64,000 bases of DNA. Origin: Caprella mutica (taxonomy: Eukaryota > Arthropoda > Malacostraca > Amphipoda > Caprellidae). Position numbers and translations under genes: made by a program. The stretch is taken from positions 248,001-312,000 of the forward strand of contig CANNZV010000259.1 in NCBI GenBank assembly GCA_947561585.1. Direction: 5' to 3'. Below, piece by piece: positions 1 through 12,095 of the stretch; within the stretch, counting starts at the first letter, position 1; each line of letters starts with the position of its first letter. Below the pieces are notes generated by a model that searched no databases, was not told where the DNA came from, and saw nothing but the letters and a program-made list of their open reading frames with translations.

Positions 1-30
1 ACTGTGATGATGTACTGTCAGAGAAAAGAG

Positions 31-590
31 TTACTGTGTGTTTCACTAGCACTACTCTTCACACTGTGTGTTTCATTAGCACTACTCTTCACACTGTGTG
101 TTTCATTAGCACTACTCTTTACACTGTGTGTTTCATTAGCACTACTCTTCACACTGTGTGTTTCATTAGCACTACTCTTCACACTGTGTGTTTCATTAGC
201 ACTACTCTTCACACTGTGTGTTTCATTAGCTCTACTCTTCACACTGTGTGTTTCATTAGCTCTACTCTTCACACTGTGTGTTTCATTAGCACTACTCTTC
301 ACACTGTGTGTTTCATTAGCACTACTCTTCACACTGTGTGTTTCATTAGCTCTACTCTTCAAACTGTGTGTTTCACTAGCTCTACTCTTCACACTGTGTG
401 TTTTATTAGCTCTACTCTTCACACTGTGTGTTTCATTAGCTCTACTCTTCACACTGTGTGTTTCACTAGCTCTACTCTTCACACTGTGTGTTTTATTAGC
501 TCTACTCTTCACACTGTGTGTTTCATTAGCTCTACTCTTCACACTGTGTGTTTCACTAGCTCTACTCTTCACACTGTGTGTTTTATTACT
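31..590. repeat. 30-bp minisatellite
   Basis: About 18 head-to-tail copies of a 30-bp unit containing ACTGTGTGTTTCATTAGC, with scattered substitutions (cactac/ctctac, cattag/tattag). The unit length is a multiple of three and lacks stops in several frames, so long artificial reading frames run through it on both strands. The biased repeat peptides do not look like a gene. Confidence 0.95.
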
Positions 591-762
591 GTTAGTTATG
601 GAATTAATGTAATTTGTGAGACATTCCCTCAGCAGCAGACTTTTCTCTCGTGTGCTCCATCAGAGTAGTTAATATTTATTATATAAGCAGATGATTTACG
701 GTCACATACATCCTCCTTATCTCGCGATTTATGGCGAGTCATTAGCCACGACTTTGAAACTG

Positions 763-1086
763 CAGTACGTCTTCTTTCCAAGGAAAACTTCAGTACGTCT
801 TCTTTCCAAGAAGGAAAACTTCAGTACGTCTTCTTTCCAAGAAGGAAAACTTCAGTACATCTTCTTTCCAAGGAAAACTTCAGTACATCTTCTTTCCAAG
901 GAAAACTTCAGTACGTCTTCTTTCCAAGGAAAACTTCAGTACGTCTTCTTTCCAAGAAGGAAAACTTCAGTACGTCTTCTTTCCAAGAAGGAAAACTTCA
1001 GTACGTCTTCTTTCCAAGGAAAACTTCAGTTCGTCTTCTTTCCAAGGAAAACTTCAGTACGTCTTCTTTCCCAGGAAAACTTCAGT
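763..1086. repeat. 28/31-bp minisatellite
   Basis: Tandem copies of CAGTACGTCTTCTTTCCAAG followed by GAAAACTT (28 bp) or by a variant with three extra bases, AAGAAGGAAAACTT (31 bp). The two length variants are interspersed. The array lies about 170 bp after the 30-bp minisatellite and is unrelated to it in sequence. Confidence 0.93.
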
Positions 1087-2465
1087 TAATTCATCTCATT
1101 GTGGTGTTAGGGTAAGGTTCTTGTTATCGAACAGTTCCACCTTTCCGATCATATTGGAAAAAATCTAAAATTCCTTTATTTTAACTCTCATCCATAATAA
1201 CGAATTAAAATTAAGAGGTGAATTATATATTGTTTTTTTATATGAATTACAGTTTATTTTCGTGAAAAATATATACATATAAAATTTATCTGTCAACAAA
1301 ATTAATTTTTTTTTACAAATGATAGCTGAATGGTTGAGAAAAAACTATATACGAGAGCATTGGTTCTATTTCATAATTTATAGTTGGCTCTCTGCCAATG
1401 TACCATATTGCTTCAATTTATTACTTAAATTTTTATCAATGAGTTCTTTTTGAAGATAGCAATGAATGATCTCTAAAATATTGCTACACTAACCAACTGT
1501 GATGAGGTTTTGTTATTAGTTATCATGTGTATTACACTCTTTGTATATAATTCATATGAATAGTTGAATAAACATTATTATCATTTTTTCAATTGTGGTT
1601 AATTTTGTCGTTTGTCTTAACATTTCTTCACTCATAATTTAGTGGTATAAAATGTTACTTATATATGTATTTTTCTATAAATTACTAATGTATAACCTGA
1701 ACGTTGTGAACTGTTGATGTAAACACTATTTTCTTATTGTAGTCCTATAAATACTGTGTAATAATTAATAACTATAAGAATATTTAGTAATTTGTAATAA
1801 TTGTGTTATATTTATATCGACCATTTGTAGTTTTAGGTTATTTGTAACGTGGGAAATAAAATTACTATTTTCTTGATAGTTTGTATTATTTTCTCTTTAC
1901 TTTATCAGGATAGTGAATAATATATAATAGATCATAGAATAATATTCAATAGATAATAGAATAAAAACAATTGATTGACAAAAATAGTTAATGCGTGGAT
2001 TTCTAAATGTGAGTTATTATTAAATTAACTGAACAAATTATTTTTAATTTAGTAATAACTTAACAAATTCACTTAAATCATTTTAAATTATAGGCAAACT
2101 CAATAATACAATTTAAAAAAATTCGAATCGCTTTGCTACCACTTTTTTAAATTTTGGAAAAAATAAATAAATTATTGGCCAGAGTTCTACTCCCAATGAT
2201 TTAATTAATTAATCATCAATCTATCGTTATTTCTTAATGCTCAGGTCTTTCCATTGTCACTTCGAGAAAATTAGATATCCAAAATAAATTTAGCCAATAT
2301 GACACAGTAACTGCTTTATAATGTTATACCTTGCTCTTCAAAGTCCTCCATATTGACCACATTGTAACTTTGTTAATGAATTATTAAACCAAACAGACTG
2401 GTTCATCTCCATCTACAGTGTCATCACTCATCAGTTTAGTCATTGGGCTGTAACTTTGTCTAATT
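1087..2465. other. AT-rich stretch, no gene seen
   Basis: No credible reading frame or RNA gene. One segment at about 1356-1424 (containing AATTTATAGTTGGCTCT) recurs at about 4566-4632, so at least part of this stretch is an old dispersed repeat. Confidence 0.6.
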
Positions 2466-2592
2466 TGTTCGTTAAGCCAATACAAAACTTTCATGGAGCC
2501 ACTCTCATGTCTGACTGCTTCCTCAGAGTCCCTTGTAATTATTTTTTCTCTTGACGTCAGCGATATGGCTTTTGGTTACAAAGATTGAGTAG
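2466..2592 (+). repeat. Dispersed core module, copy 1
   Basis: Contains CATGGAGCCACTCTCATG, CTGACTGCTTCC and GACGTCAGCGATATGGC followed by TTTTGGTT. The same ordered blocks occur inside foldback elements at 14700-14790, 27770-28050 and (reverse strand) 50080-50370, and again at 62870-63110 on the reverse strand. No phrase-repeat arms are visible around this copy. Confidence 0.6.
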
Positions 2593-2865
2593 GTTATTAT
2601 TTTAAACCTTGTTCAATTAAAAATTTTTTTGACATCTAATTAATTAATTCGGTCCTACTATTGAGAGTAATCGACCTATTTTGAAAAGGAGTTAATTGGC
2701 TTCTATTAACAAAATAGTGACAATTAGGTATCTCTTCAATTCGTACTATATTTTTTAAACAGAAGGACATGAACATCAACTAAAGAAAAGAATATTGAAA
2801 TGATCAGAAAATCGAATGCTGTTTTTTAATACACTTATTAAGTCACTGTTTTAGTTTTGTTCATA
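2593..2865. other. AT-rich stretch, nothing recognised
   Basis: No reading frame or structural feature that I can support. Confidence 0.5.
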
Positions 2866-3450
2866 ATTACTTTCGCAGAGTGCGGGAAAGTCATATTTTC
2901 ATCGGACTTTATTTATTTATTTATCATCTTGTTATTTGTTTAAGTGAAAAAGTGTTCAATCAAATTGCCTGAAATTTGGTGAAACGATTGGTCCATGTCC
3001 AGTGACCTACTGCTAGAATTTTGGGAGCAACCTGGTCAAGGTCATGGTCATTTATAATTCAAAAAGTATTGAACCATATCGCATGAAACTTGGGAGGACG
3101 ATTGGTCAGTAAACATGAACCATTTTGTTAGATTTTGGGAGCGATCGGGTCAAAGATCAAGGTCAAGGCTATTTGTAACTCAATAAATCCAAAAGTATTC
3201 AACCAAATTGTCTGAAATTTGATGGGACGATTGGTCAATGTCCAGGAACGATCTGGTAGAATTTTGGAATCGATACGGTCAAAAGTCAAGGTCCCTTATA
3301 ACTCGATAACTCAAAAAGTATTGTACCATAATGCATGAAACTTGGTGGGACGATTGGTTATTATCCAGTTAGCAGCTTCTTAAATTTTGGGAGAGAACGG
3401 AAAGAGCGGAGGCGAAGGTATGCACTCTACTGAGTGCACATAATCTAGTT
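2866..3450 (+). repeat. Dispersed element with TTCGC/GCGAA ends, copy 1
   Basis: Begins near TTACTTTCGCAGAGTGCGGG and ends near GAGGCGAAGGTATGCACTC followed by ATAATCTAGTT. The start TTAC(C/T)TTCGC and the end GCGAAGGTA form a short inverted repeat. The interior holds three to four degenerate copies of a block of about 120 bp with GGACGATTGGTCAATGTCC and GGTCAAAGGTCAAGGTCA. A second copy is at 46752-47269 and a fragment lies near 28578-28640. Confidence 0.8.
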
Positions 3451-3831
3451 AAGTATAGTTTCGTATATAATTATTAATCGCAACAGGAATGTTACCCAAA
3501 AGAGCGTCAGAAATATGAAGTTTTTACTGTTTTTCCCTCTATCAAAACTTTATCAACATTATTGGAATCTAAAATAGTGACCTCTTTCTTTCTAGAATTA
3601 GGTTGACGTAAATTGGAATGAAGAATTAACTGGTGGTTCTAGTAATATAATAAATTAATTTCATGAAAATACTTTTTTTTGTTCATCCAAAATAGATTAA
3701 AAAATATTTTCACTATAAATTTTTTCCCAACAATACTGATCACTGTTTAAATTTGAGTACACAAATGTTATTATCTTATATATTTATTTGAATAATCCAA
3801 ATTTTTATTTGTAAAAGAGCAACATAACCTT
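3451..3831. other. AT-rich stretch, nothing recognised
   Basis: No supported reading frame or repeat family. Confidence 0.5.
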
Positions 3832-3967
3832 GAAAGTGGTTAACTTGTTAGTCTCTCGCCTGACATCAAAACTCTCATTATTTTCTCGTTTGCAGAAATA
3901 TTAGAAGGAAAACCTTCTGAAAATGTAAGTTATTACTGCGCTCGTATTTGGAGTCCCAGAGGAAAAA
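3832..3967 (+). pseudogene. Exon-like duplicated segment, copy 1
   Basis: Nearly identical over about 135 bp to 16675-16809, while the flanks are unrelated. A polypyrimidine tract and TTTGCAG acceptor precede 3896. The frame then opens as ILEGKPSEN followed by VSYYCARIWSPRGK. In this copy the sequence after the last codon is AAAATT, so the splice donor seen in the other copy is absent. The protein family is not recognised. The YYCAR string recalls the end of an immunoglobulin V domain, but that is too short to support a call. It is probably a fragment of a duplicated exon. Confidence 0.4.
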
Positions 3968-4760
3968 TTATACTCCGCTAATGAGCATGATTGCGCTAAA
4001 TTATTGCATGTACATAATCAATCCTTTGAATTATTTCGAAATATACTGAAGTCTAATAATTGCTTCCATATATACTTTTAATATTTTCGAAATCGAATTT
4101 TGACGATTACACAACAAGATCACGTTTTCTGCTGATTGAGAGCCCTGGTCACAGTACATAGAATAGGAAGGAAGATTTCTCCCATGCTATTCGAATTACC
4201 CTAAATCTGCATTGAAATTAAGGGAAAATTCAGAAGACTTTCCCTGCACTGTATCATAACAAACAGGGCAATAAATCTCGGTGCCAACTGGAGTATTTAT
4301 TTAGATAATAACCTACGGTTAGGGGTTTGCGAAGAAAGGAGCATTGATATGACTGTATTAAAAAGTATTACTTTAAGGACTGTACAGTGTACACAACACT
4401 CTCTACAGTTACACAATAGTATTGGATTATCTTATTTTCTTAGAAAAAACTGAAAAGCGGTTATGTATCATGTAAATTTTAGAATCTATCACACTGAGGG
4501 TATATATAGTCTTCAATAACCTTGAAATATTGCAATCTTTTTGTTTTATTTATTTACTCATTTACTTAGTTCTATTTGATAATTTATAGTTGGCTCTATG
4601 CCAATGTAACACATTGCTTCTGTTTATTTATCAGTAAATTAAATAAATATGACAACAACTTCATGTGACGTAATGAACCAGAATTACATTAATCATGATT
4701 GCAATAAAATGCAGTTAATAACTAGTAAATAGTAATTTACTTCCCTATTCTATGAACTAT
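3968..4760. other. AT-rich intergenic stretch
   Basis: No gene seen. It carries the second copy (about 4566-4632) of the short dispersed segment noted at 1356-1424. Confidence 0.5.
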
Positions 4761-4915
4761 GGTAAAGGTCCTATCATCTTGTGGTCCAGTACAGGTAAAG
4801 GTCCTATCTTGAGGTCCAGTAACGGTAAAGGTATTTTATCCTGAGGTCCAGTAACGGTAAAGGTCCTATCTTGAGGTCCAATAACGGTAAAGGTCCTATC
4901 GTGAGATCCAGTAAC
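4761..4915. repeat. About 30-bp tandem repeat
   Basis: About five copies of GGTAAAGGTCCTATC, TTGAGGTCCAGTAAC with small length changes (30-36 bp). The style resembles the arms of the foldback elements in this window, but no inverted partner array was found. Confidence 0.8.
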
Positions 4916-6719
4916 TTCAGCCTCTTTTTCCGATAGCGCATTCTGTCAGAACTGTTCTCACTGTCCTCTCACTAGATGGACATACCAGATTAGTTCTAAT
5001 TCATTCACAAAGTTTCAATGAGTTGAGTCGTTAACACAAATTACTGAGACGGAGTGAGACACAAGAGACTTCGCTAGTGAACAATCAGTAGCAAATACTT
5101 GGATATTACCCTAAAGTACGCAATATATAAGTTAAAGTTACACGCAAAGATATTTGGATATCCAGATTTTTCACGCCACAAGCTTTGTCATAAATTATCT
5201 TTCGGTAAAAAATAATGCGAGTACAAGTAAAGCTGTTACAACGGCCAGCCTATACTTGAAAAGAGTCTTTATAGGGAGTAGTGACCGCTGTAGGTGTTAT
5301 TACTCGTGGATTATAACTTTATAGGTTTACTTAAATAGAATCTCAAAGAAAACCTAAAGGAACAATCTCAGAATAAATTTCTTTATCATGTTTTCAGTAA
5401 ATTAATATATATAAATGTGTTATATTATATATAATTATTATAAAATAAAACAAAGGTATCGGACACTAAATAGGCATGAATTACGTGAAAAATACAGGTT
5501 TCAGAATTATTAAATTAATAATAAGTTTATAAGAAAATAACAGATTTCAATCAGATAATAGGGATATGAATATATAAAGGGAGAAATAAGCCAACTTAAT
5601 GTGGCAAGTTCATTATTACTGAATATATGAAAAAGAATAAATTAAGTGAAGATTGTCGAATTTAATACATCAGAATATAATCAAAATATAACTAAATACT
5701 TAGCAGACGAATCAAACATATGTTAATTTTTTTAGTACGTAATAGTGTTACTAATACGAAACAATAGTAAACTATACCTATTTGAAGATTAAGAGTAATT
5801 TCCACTCAATCCTCTACGACCCCACTATTAAATTCTCTCTGTGAATTTACAATCAAAACACGGAGCGTTAATTAACGAAATCAGACCTCAACACGACATT
5901 AGGCCAACATTGGCGCTGTTGTCAAATTTCGCGCTAATCAGATTATTATAGCTGTTGTCCAAGGCAAAATGTTTGGTAATTTGCATTTGCCTTTGCTGTA
6001 TTGAGGCTAATAAACAACCGACACACACGACATTTTTCTAACTAAAATGGCGAAAGAGGTGTAGATTTACACTCGGTAAAATTACAAGAGAATACTTTTG
6101 TGTGTGATTGCATTTAAAAGAGAATTTAAATTTAGTGGCCGGTATTGGATTGTGGAATGAGTTAAGGTGCTTGCCCGGTAAGTTTACGAAAGGATTATAG
6201 AGGAAAATAGATATGGATTGACAGAGAAGATAAAGAAACGTATGTTGGGTCCTTAGATGAAAAAAAGAATCTTGTTATAGAGAAGGCCCATGCAGAAAAT
6301 GATCTTTTAATGATGACCCATCCTGGATTTATAATTATTTTTTCGTAATAGATAATAATGATATTACAAGCGAAATAACTTTATTCTTAAAAAACATATA
6401 ATAAAATCAGTATCGTTAAAAAGGGAATATAAAACTTAGTGATTAAAATATTAAATTCACTGCAATTCTTATCATTTTTTGTAATAATCCTTTATTCTTA
6501 ATCCAATTATAAATTTAAGTTCGATTTCTACTAGCAATGGTTGAATTTCCTCTGATGACTATACATTTTGAAGGTTTATTTTTGAATCAAAAACAGTTTT
6601 GTTGGAACCATCAAATATATTAAAATTTTCTTTTAAAGTTTACCCACCCCAAAAATGACCTCGTGGACAATGTCACACGAGCGTTTTTCCAAAGTTTTCA
6701 CAACGTTTTTGCCCTGTAG
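4916..6719. other. AT-rich intergenic stretch
   Basis: No gene supported. Around 5900-6060 base composition is more balanced, but all frames are broken. A 63-codon frame beginning at 6655 runs into the dispersed repeat at 6720 and is not credible. Confidence 0.5.
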
Positions 6720-6914
6720 CAAGTGGGTAGTCAGTGACCAAAATTATATCGTGTCTTGCAGGACGGTTAATTCCCTATTTAGGGATCACTTAACTGGCAA
6801 TCTGGCGTCATTTCAATGGAGTAATGATATAACTGAAACAAAATAAGGTTTTCAGAGTCCTGCAATCGCTGCCACACTACCTCTCTCTAGTGTAGTTTAT
6901 CATAACTTTATGGC
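6720..6914 (+). repeat. About 190-bp dispersed repeat, copy 1
   Basis: Contains TGTCTTGCAGGACGGTTAAT, CAAAATAAGGTTTTCAG and GTAGTTTATCATAACT. Copies lie at 8684-8877 (inverted) and 11243-11427 (direct), and a rearranged fragment lies at 35129-35225. A short non-autonomous element is likely, but no clear terminal repeat or target duplication was found. Confidence 0.8.
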
Positions 6915-8683
6915 CCTGTACATATGAGGAGTTTATGGTGGACGGTTACAGAACGAAAAACTGAACCGGAAAGTTATATAGGAGAACAAATTATGTACCC
7001 AACTTATTTTTATATTACTTCACTATTAGATCTCTCTATAGTTTATAGCAACATCGAATATTTGAAAATATTATTAAATATTATTTATATATAGATCGTA
7101 CTATATAATTATATATGATAGCAGTTTCAAAATAAATATCCTAATTATATAGAATAACTTTACTATCCCGTATCAGAAAATTAATCCAATTTTACTAGTA
7201 CCTCGTGATATATTTTTTAAACCAATAAAACTTTTTTAATTACAGGATTTGAATGAAGCTATCCTTTGTAATACTGAATTATGAGCGGCATATAGGGTTT
7301 TCTAATTTTTCATTATTAATAATTAGTTACGTGAATATTTATCATAATCCATTCTGTCTACTCTACCATCACCATACTACAAGAGAAAGAGACTCATTCC
7401 GTTTACTATGCATTTATTCATGAGATATTTGGGAGACTTTGTATGCTGTGATATTTGGCAGACTATATTTTCCATAATGTTTGGCGAGCAAATGAGGCAG
7501 AAAGGAAGCACAAAGCCACTCTTTTGTTTCTGGAACACAATTGTCATCGACTGACTGGATATGCAATGGTGGAGATCTTCATCCTTATTTACAGAGTCAT
7601 TTTCTGTACTGATTACTTTTCTGGTTCTGCAGTTTGTTTTGATGTTAGTGCTACCTAACCAAGGAGAACGGCATGGTGGGCCATAGAAGATTATGAGGGG
7701 TCCTTTTTTTATTTTCCATATTTTTCTCACTATCTATAAGAGTTTTTCCTAATATTTTCTAATTAAATATTAAGTTTCAGTTAATAATGGCAAAACGCAT
7801 TAGTGCCAATCGATGTAGAATATGTTAATGTAACCATTTAATAATCAGACACTTCCAGTTCTCGAAAAGTGGGCGTTTAGATAGGTCATGTACCCCAAGA
7901 GTTTTTTTTTACTATTTCTGATTAACCTATCAAGTTATATAGCAGTGAAAAGTTACTTCTACTTTAAAATCTATATTTATTGAATTGCTTTTAATATATC
8001 ACATGCATTTCTGCCAAGCAAAGAATGTTCGTAAAAATAGACTTTATAAACTTCCCTCTCCATTATTTAAAGCAATCTGAACGATGTCAGCGAAAGAGAT
8101 TTTTAGCACGCTTTCTTTTTTCACCTCTGTGAATATTTCTGAATATCGAATGACTCGAAAAACACACGAAGAGAATATAATTTCTCTAGCGAATACATGA
8201 GAAGATTTTGCATAATATGAATAGAAAAGACAATGTGGAACATTTTGAACTCTTATATAACTTGGGTTTTATTTTTTACACAGGAATGTATTTTAAAATA
8301 TAAATTCCGTAAAAAAAAAAGAATAATTATTGTGATTCTTCATTGGTATTAGAAAATAATTAACATGATGTTTGTAATTTGTGATAGAAATCTCGTATTT
8401 TAGAATTAACCTAATTCTCTTATATTTTCCATTTTCTATTGTTTCTACTGTGATGTCATTTTAAATGAGATTGAAATTCAATTATTCTTTTGGCTTCACT
8501 TAAAAATCATATCTCCTATTTTCCATTTTAATTCCTACTGTTTTTTAAAAGAAGAACAAATATCACAAATTGAGAGAAAATGTTTTTCATCGACAAATAT
8601 TATTCTTATTGTTTTATGGCAGCATAGATACACCAATCAAAAACACGTCACTCAATATATTCAAGATGGCGTCAGAAATGAAT
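6915..8683. other. AT-rich stretch with one unassigned reading frame
   Basis: A 117-codon open frame on the minus strand (7377-7730) overlaps a 67-codon plus-strand frame in a patch of higher GC. I recognise no domain in either, and no splice-site pattern supports them. The rest is AT-rich with no feature. Confidence 0.4.
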
Positions 8684-8877
8684 CATAGAGTTATGACAAA
8701 CTGCACTAGAGAGAGGTAGTGTTGCAGCGATTGCAGGACGCTGAAAACCTTATTTTGTTTCCGTTATATCATTACTCCATTGAAATTACCCCAGATAGCC
8801 AGTTAAGTGACCCCAAAATAAGGAATTAACCATCCTGCAAGACGCAATATAATTTTGGCCACTGACTCACCACTTTA
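8684..8877 (-). repeat. About 190-bp dispersed repeat, copy 2
   Basis: Reverse-complement copy of the 6720-6914 repeat, with the same blocks in opposite order. Confidence 0.8.
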
Positions 8878-9380
8878 AATGAACACACATAAGTATATCT
8901 TTTCAGCACCTTCTAAGCTCTACACATTTATCAACCTAGAAACTATTATCTGGAAAAGTTAGAGGTGCAATTATTTAAATTAAGAAATGAATCATTCACC
9001 ACCACCGCCACTTAAGAAGTTAAAACTCGAGAGTCTCCCTCTTTGTTCTTCCCAGAGACAATTCATAGCAACTATGAGCTGCTAACTTGCGGTGAACTTT
9101 GTCTGATTATGGAGACACTTAATAGAATGTGCTGAAGAGACTAAAGATAATTAAGAGTATGAATAATTAAGTGTTTATTTAAATAAACTAACGTGCAATA
9201 ATCAGGAGGACTTTCTTACTCTCGTCAAAATAAAAAGGAAAAATATTTAATAAAGAGTTACTCAGTTATTATTTATAGTTTTAGTTGGGATACATACATA
9301 GTTAATGTTTTTGTGTCTTAGTTATGGTTTATATGAATCACAGTTGCATTATATAAAGTTAATATTTATATTTCAATAAG
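8878..9380. other. AT-rich stretch, nothing recognised
   Basis: No reading frame or repeat that I can support. Confidence 0.5.
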
Positions 9381-9388
9381 GTTTAATC

Positions 9389-10066
9389 CAGGGGTGGGCA
9401 AATGCAGCACTCAGTGCTATTTTGGCCCTCAGAGCGGCAGGGAAACGGTGCTTTATTTTCTTCCAAAGAAAATTTAGAAATTTTAGCCCTGACTGCTTTT
9501 TAAATTACAAGGATAATATAAAAGAGGATGGTCAACTAATTGAAGAACAGTATATTTGTAAATGACCTTGATAATTTGAAAGTAAATTTTATCCGTTAAT
9601 TAGGTATTTTTTAGTTTATTGTTAAATTAGTGCCAGTGTTTAAAAAATTTACCTCTGACTCTTTTTATCTAGATCAGTTATTCTTACACTTGTAAGAATT
9701 TATGTAATCATTTTAATTCCTTTTTTTAATAAGTAGCCATTGTCATTAATCCTGTGATTTTATGAATAAGTTATTAAGTTTTTATTACTTATTCAAAATA
9801 ACTTTTTTTTATATTGTGAAATATTTTCACATGAAAAAAGAAAAGTATAATTATATATCATTTATTAATTCCTTTTCATTCAAATAATAAATATACTACC
9901 AATATTTATGTGCAAAATAGGTACGATTGTACGTACCTCAATAAAATATAACACCTCATTTTAATTACTCAGCATCCCCTGTAATTTAAAAAAACGAAAA
10001 GAAAATGGTAACGGCACTGTGATTCCATATTTCGGCACTGAAAAACACAACGTGTGCCCACCCCTG
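9389..10066. mobile_element. hAT-like non-autonomous element
   Basis: Starts CAGGGGTGGGCAAATGCAGC and ends with the inverted GTGTGCCCACCCCTG, the type of terminal repeat known from hAT transposons. It is flanked by a perfect 8-bp duplication, GTTTAATC, at 9381-9388 and 10067-10074, the length expected for hAT. The 678-bp interior is AT-rich with no transposase frame, so the element would depend on an enzyme made elsewhere. Confidence 0.93.
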
Positions 10067-10074
10067 GTTTAATC

Positions 10075-11242
10075 TATACAATATTAAGTTACTTAAATAT
10101 TGGAACTATTCACCGTAGATATTATTACATAATATATAATTTCCCTAAATAGTGTTAGTGTTATACGTAAATTAATTTATTTATACTCATTATTTAAAAA
10201 TCGTATTTATTATTATACACTATTATTTGTTATTTAATGATAATCAATATATTTTGCTTATTATATATTCTCATCCCTTATTATTGCTTTAATTTCAGTC
10301 TAATTTAAAGGCAAAGGCTCACTTCACAAACAATCAGATAGAAGTTACATCACTAACATTAATTTGAACTGTACAACAACAATTACGAGGTGAAAGCATT
10401 ATTAGAATGTAATGGTGAATAGAAATATCCTAAAACACTCTTACAATAGGTAAAATTACAGAAACGTATATTGTTGTTCGAGATATTATTTTCTAATGTT
10501 TGTTATTTTAGAACTTTGTTTACATAAAAGTGTACTTTGTGAGAGGAAATCTTGGTTGAGATTATATTAAATATGTACCTAGAAAGTGTGAAATTTTTCT
10601 GCTATTAATAACGATGTATATTTCAGGAAAATGATTTGCATAAATTTAGTGACGGAAACAGTGAAAATTTCCCTTCGATTTTCATTTTAGTTGTTACATT
10701 TCGACAAAGGAAATTTCTTATGATACTATAATAAAGTTTTCTTTGAGTGTAGTAATCATTTTCACAATACAGTTGATATATTTCACGTTAATAGATTTTA
10801 AAAACTGGTAACTGAAATGAGAATTGAAATGTGAAGGATAGAATCTCATTATTTTTGAGCTTCTGAGATTTCACGTGTCAAATTAGGCTAATAATTCGTT
10901 CGTTTAGAATTCAAATCTCTGAATGAATTACGAGGAAACCGTCTGTAACTTAACTCTTTTTCTTCTTAATTCTCAGAGGAAATTATTCAAACTATTTTCT
11001 TTCTTGGAAATTGCTCAGCGTGGAAGTTAAGATGAATAATTTCATAAAATTAGTGAATCGCAAATTTGAGATTTGGAGGAATTATTCTGTGTATGATAAT
11101 AATAATTTGTTTTACGTTAAAAGAGTTTTGACAATAATTGAGCGAAATTTAAAATATCCCATTTACGGACTGGACTGATCCGTTGACCGTAATTGAGGAA
11201 ATCTATATGTACATTACTTGGTGCAAAACGATTAATTTGTAA
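10075..11242. other. AT-rich stretch, nothing recognised
   Basis: No supported gene, RNA or repeat family. Confidence 0.5.
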
Positions 11243-11427
11243 GCAAGTGGCCAAAATGATATTGTGTCTTGCAGGACGGTTAATTTCTTATTTTGGGTTC
11301 ACTTAACTGGCAATTCGGTGTCATTTCAATGGATTAATGGTATAATTGAAACAAAATAAGGTTTTCAGCGTCCTGCAATCGCTGCGACACTTCCTCTCTC
11401 TAGAGTAGTTTATCATAACTCTATGGT
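11243..11427 (+). repeat. About 190-bp dispersed repeat, copy 3
   Basis: Same blocks and orientation as 6720-6914, with small differences. Confidence 0.8.
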
Positions 11428-11585
11428 GCAAACCGAAAATAAATAGGAGGAAAAGTTGAAGTAATTGTTTTTAAACTAAAAACCTGTATATAATATTAGG
11501 TAAATTAGGTAAATCATCAATTGCAATTGAAATACCGTATGGAAATATTTCATTAAAATAGGATAATAAAATTCTATTCATTGTA

Positions 11586-12060
11586 CACACAGAGAAAGGA
11601 TTAGTTGAATCAAATCATATTTGATTTGTTTTGACTCATATATGAATGGGTTATTTTTGCGCCTACCTACGTGGTGAGTTGCAGGTACTACTTAAAAGTA
11701 GTTAAACTGACGTGGGTTAAAACAAAACAGTCGTTAAATAAAGTTGCACCAACTCGTATAGAAAGTTAATTTATACACCAGATACATTGAATTAACAGTC
11801 TTTGTGAGTTACTACAATACACTCTGTCATAATTGTTTCAACATACGTTAAAATTCTCAAAAAGTAACTTTTAACTCTCATAGTAAGTTGATTCAATCTA
11901 TAAAATGAATTGAATTAACTAATGTTTGATGACACACCACATCATAGTTGTTTTAACACACGTGAAAACATGAATATAGTCCAATCAACTCACGTAATAA
12001 ATTGATTCAAAGCATAAATCGATGACCCGTTAGATATGAGTAAACTTTTTTCTCTGTGTG
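11586..12060. mobile_element. MITE-like element with CACACAGAGAAA ends
   Basis: CACACAGAGAAA at the left is matched by the inverted TTTCTCTGTGTG at the right, 475 bp apart. The interior repeats TTGAATCAA/TTGATTCAA-like words. The ends resemble CACTGAGAAAAA of the short elements beside exon 5 of both lectin genes and the ends of the 51671-54704 element. No transposase is present. The target duplication is not clear. Confidence 0.65.
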
Positions 12061-12095
12061 GAGAGGACATTGTAATTCTCACCACAAAGCATGCG

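Noticed and set aside
4..668. Long open frames of about 200 codons on both strands
   Set aside because: They exist because the 30-bp unit is a multiple of three with no stop. The peptide is a pure 10-residue repeat with no gene signals.
7377..7730. 117-codon minus-strand frame as a gene
   Set aside because: No recognisable domain, no paralogue in the window, and an overlapping plus-strand frame of similar quality. It is noted only as unassigned.
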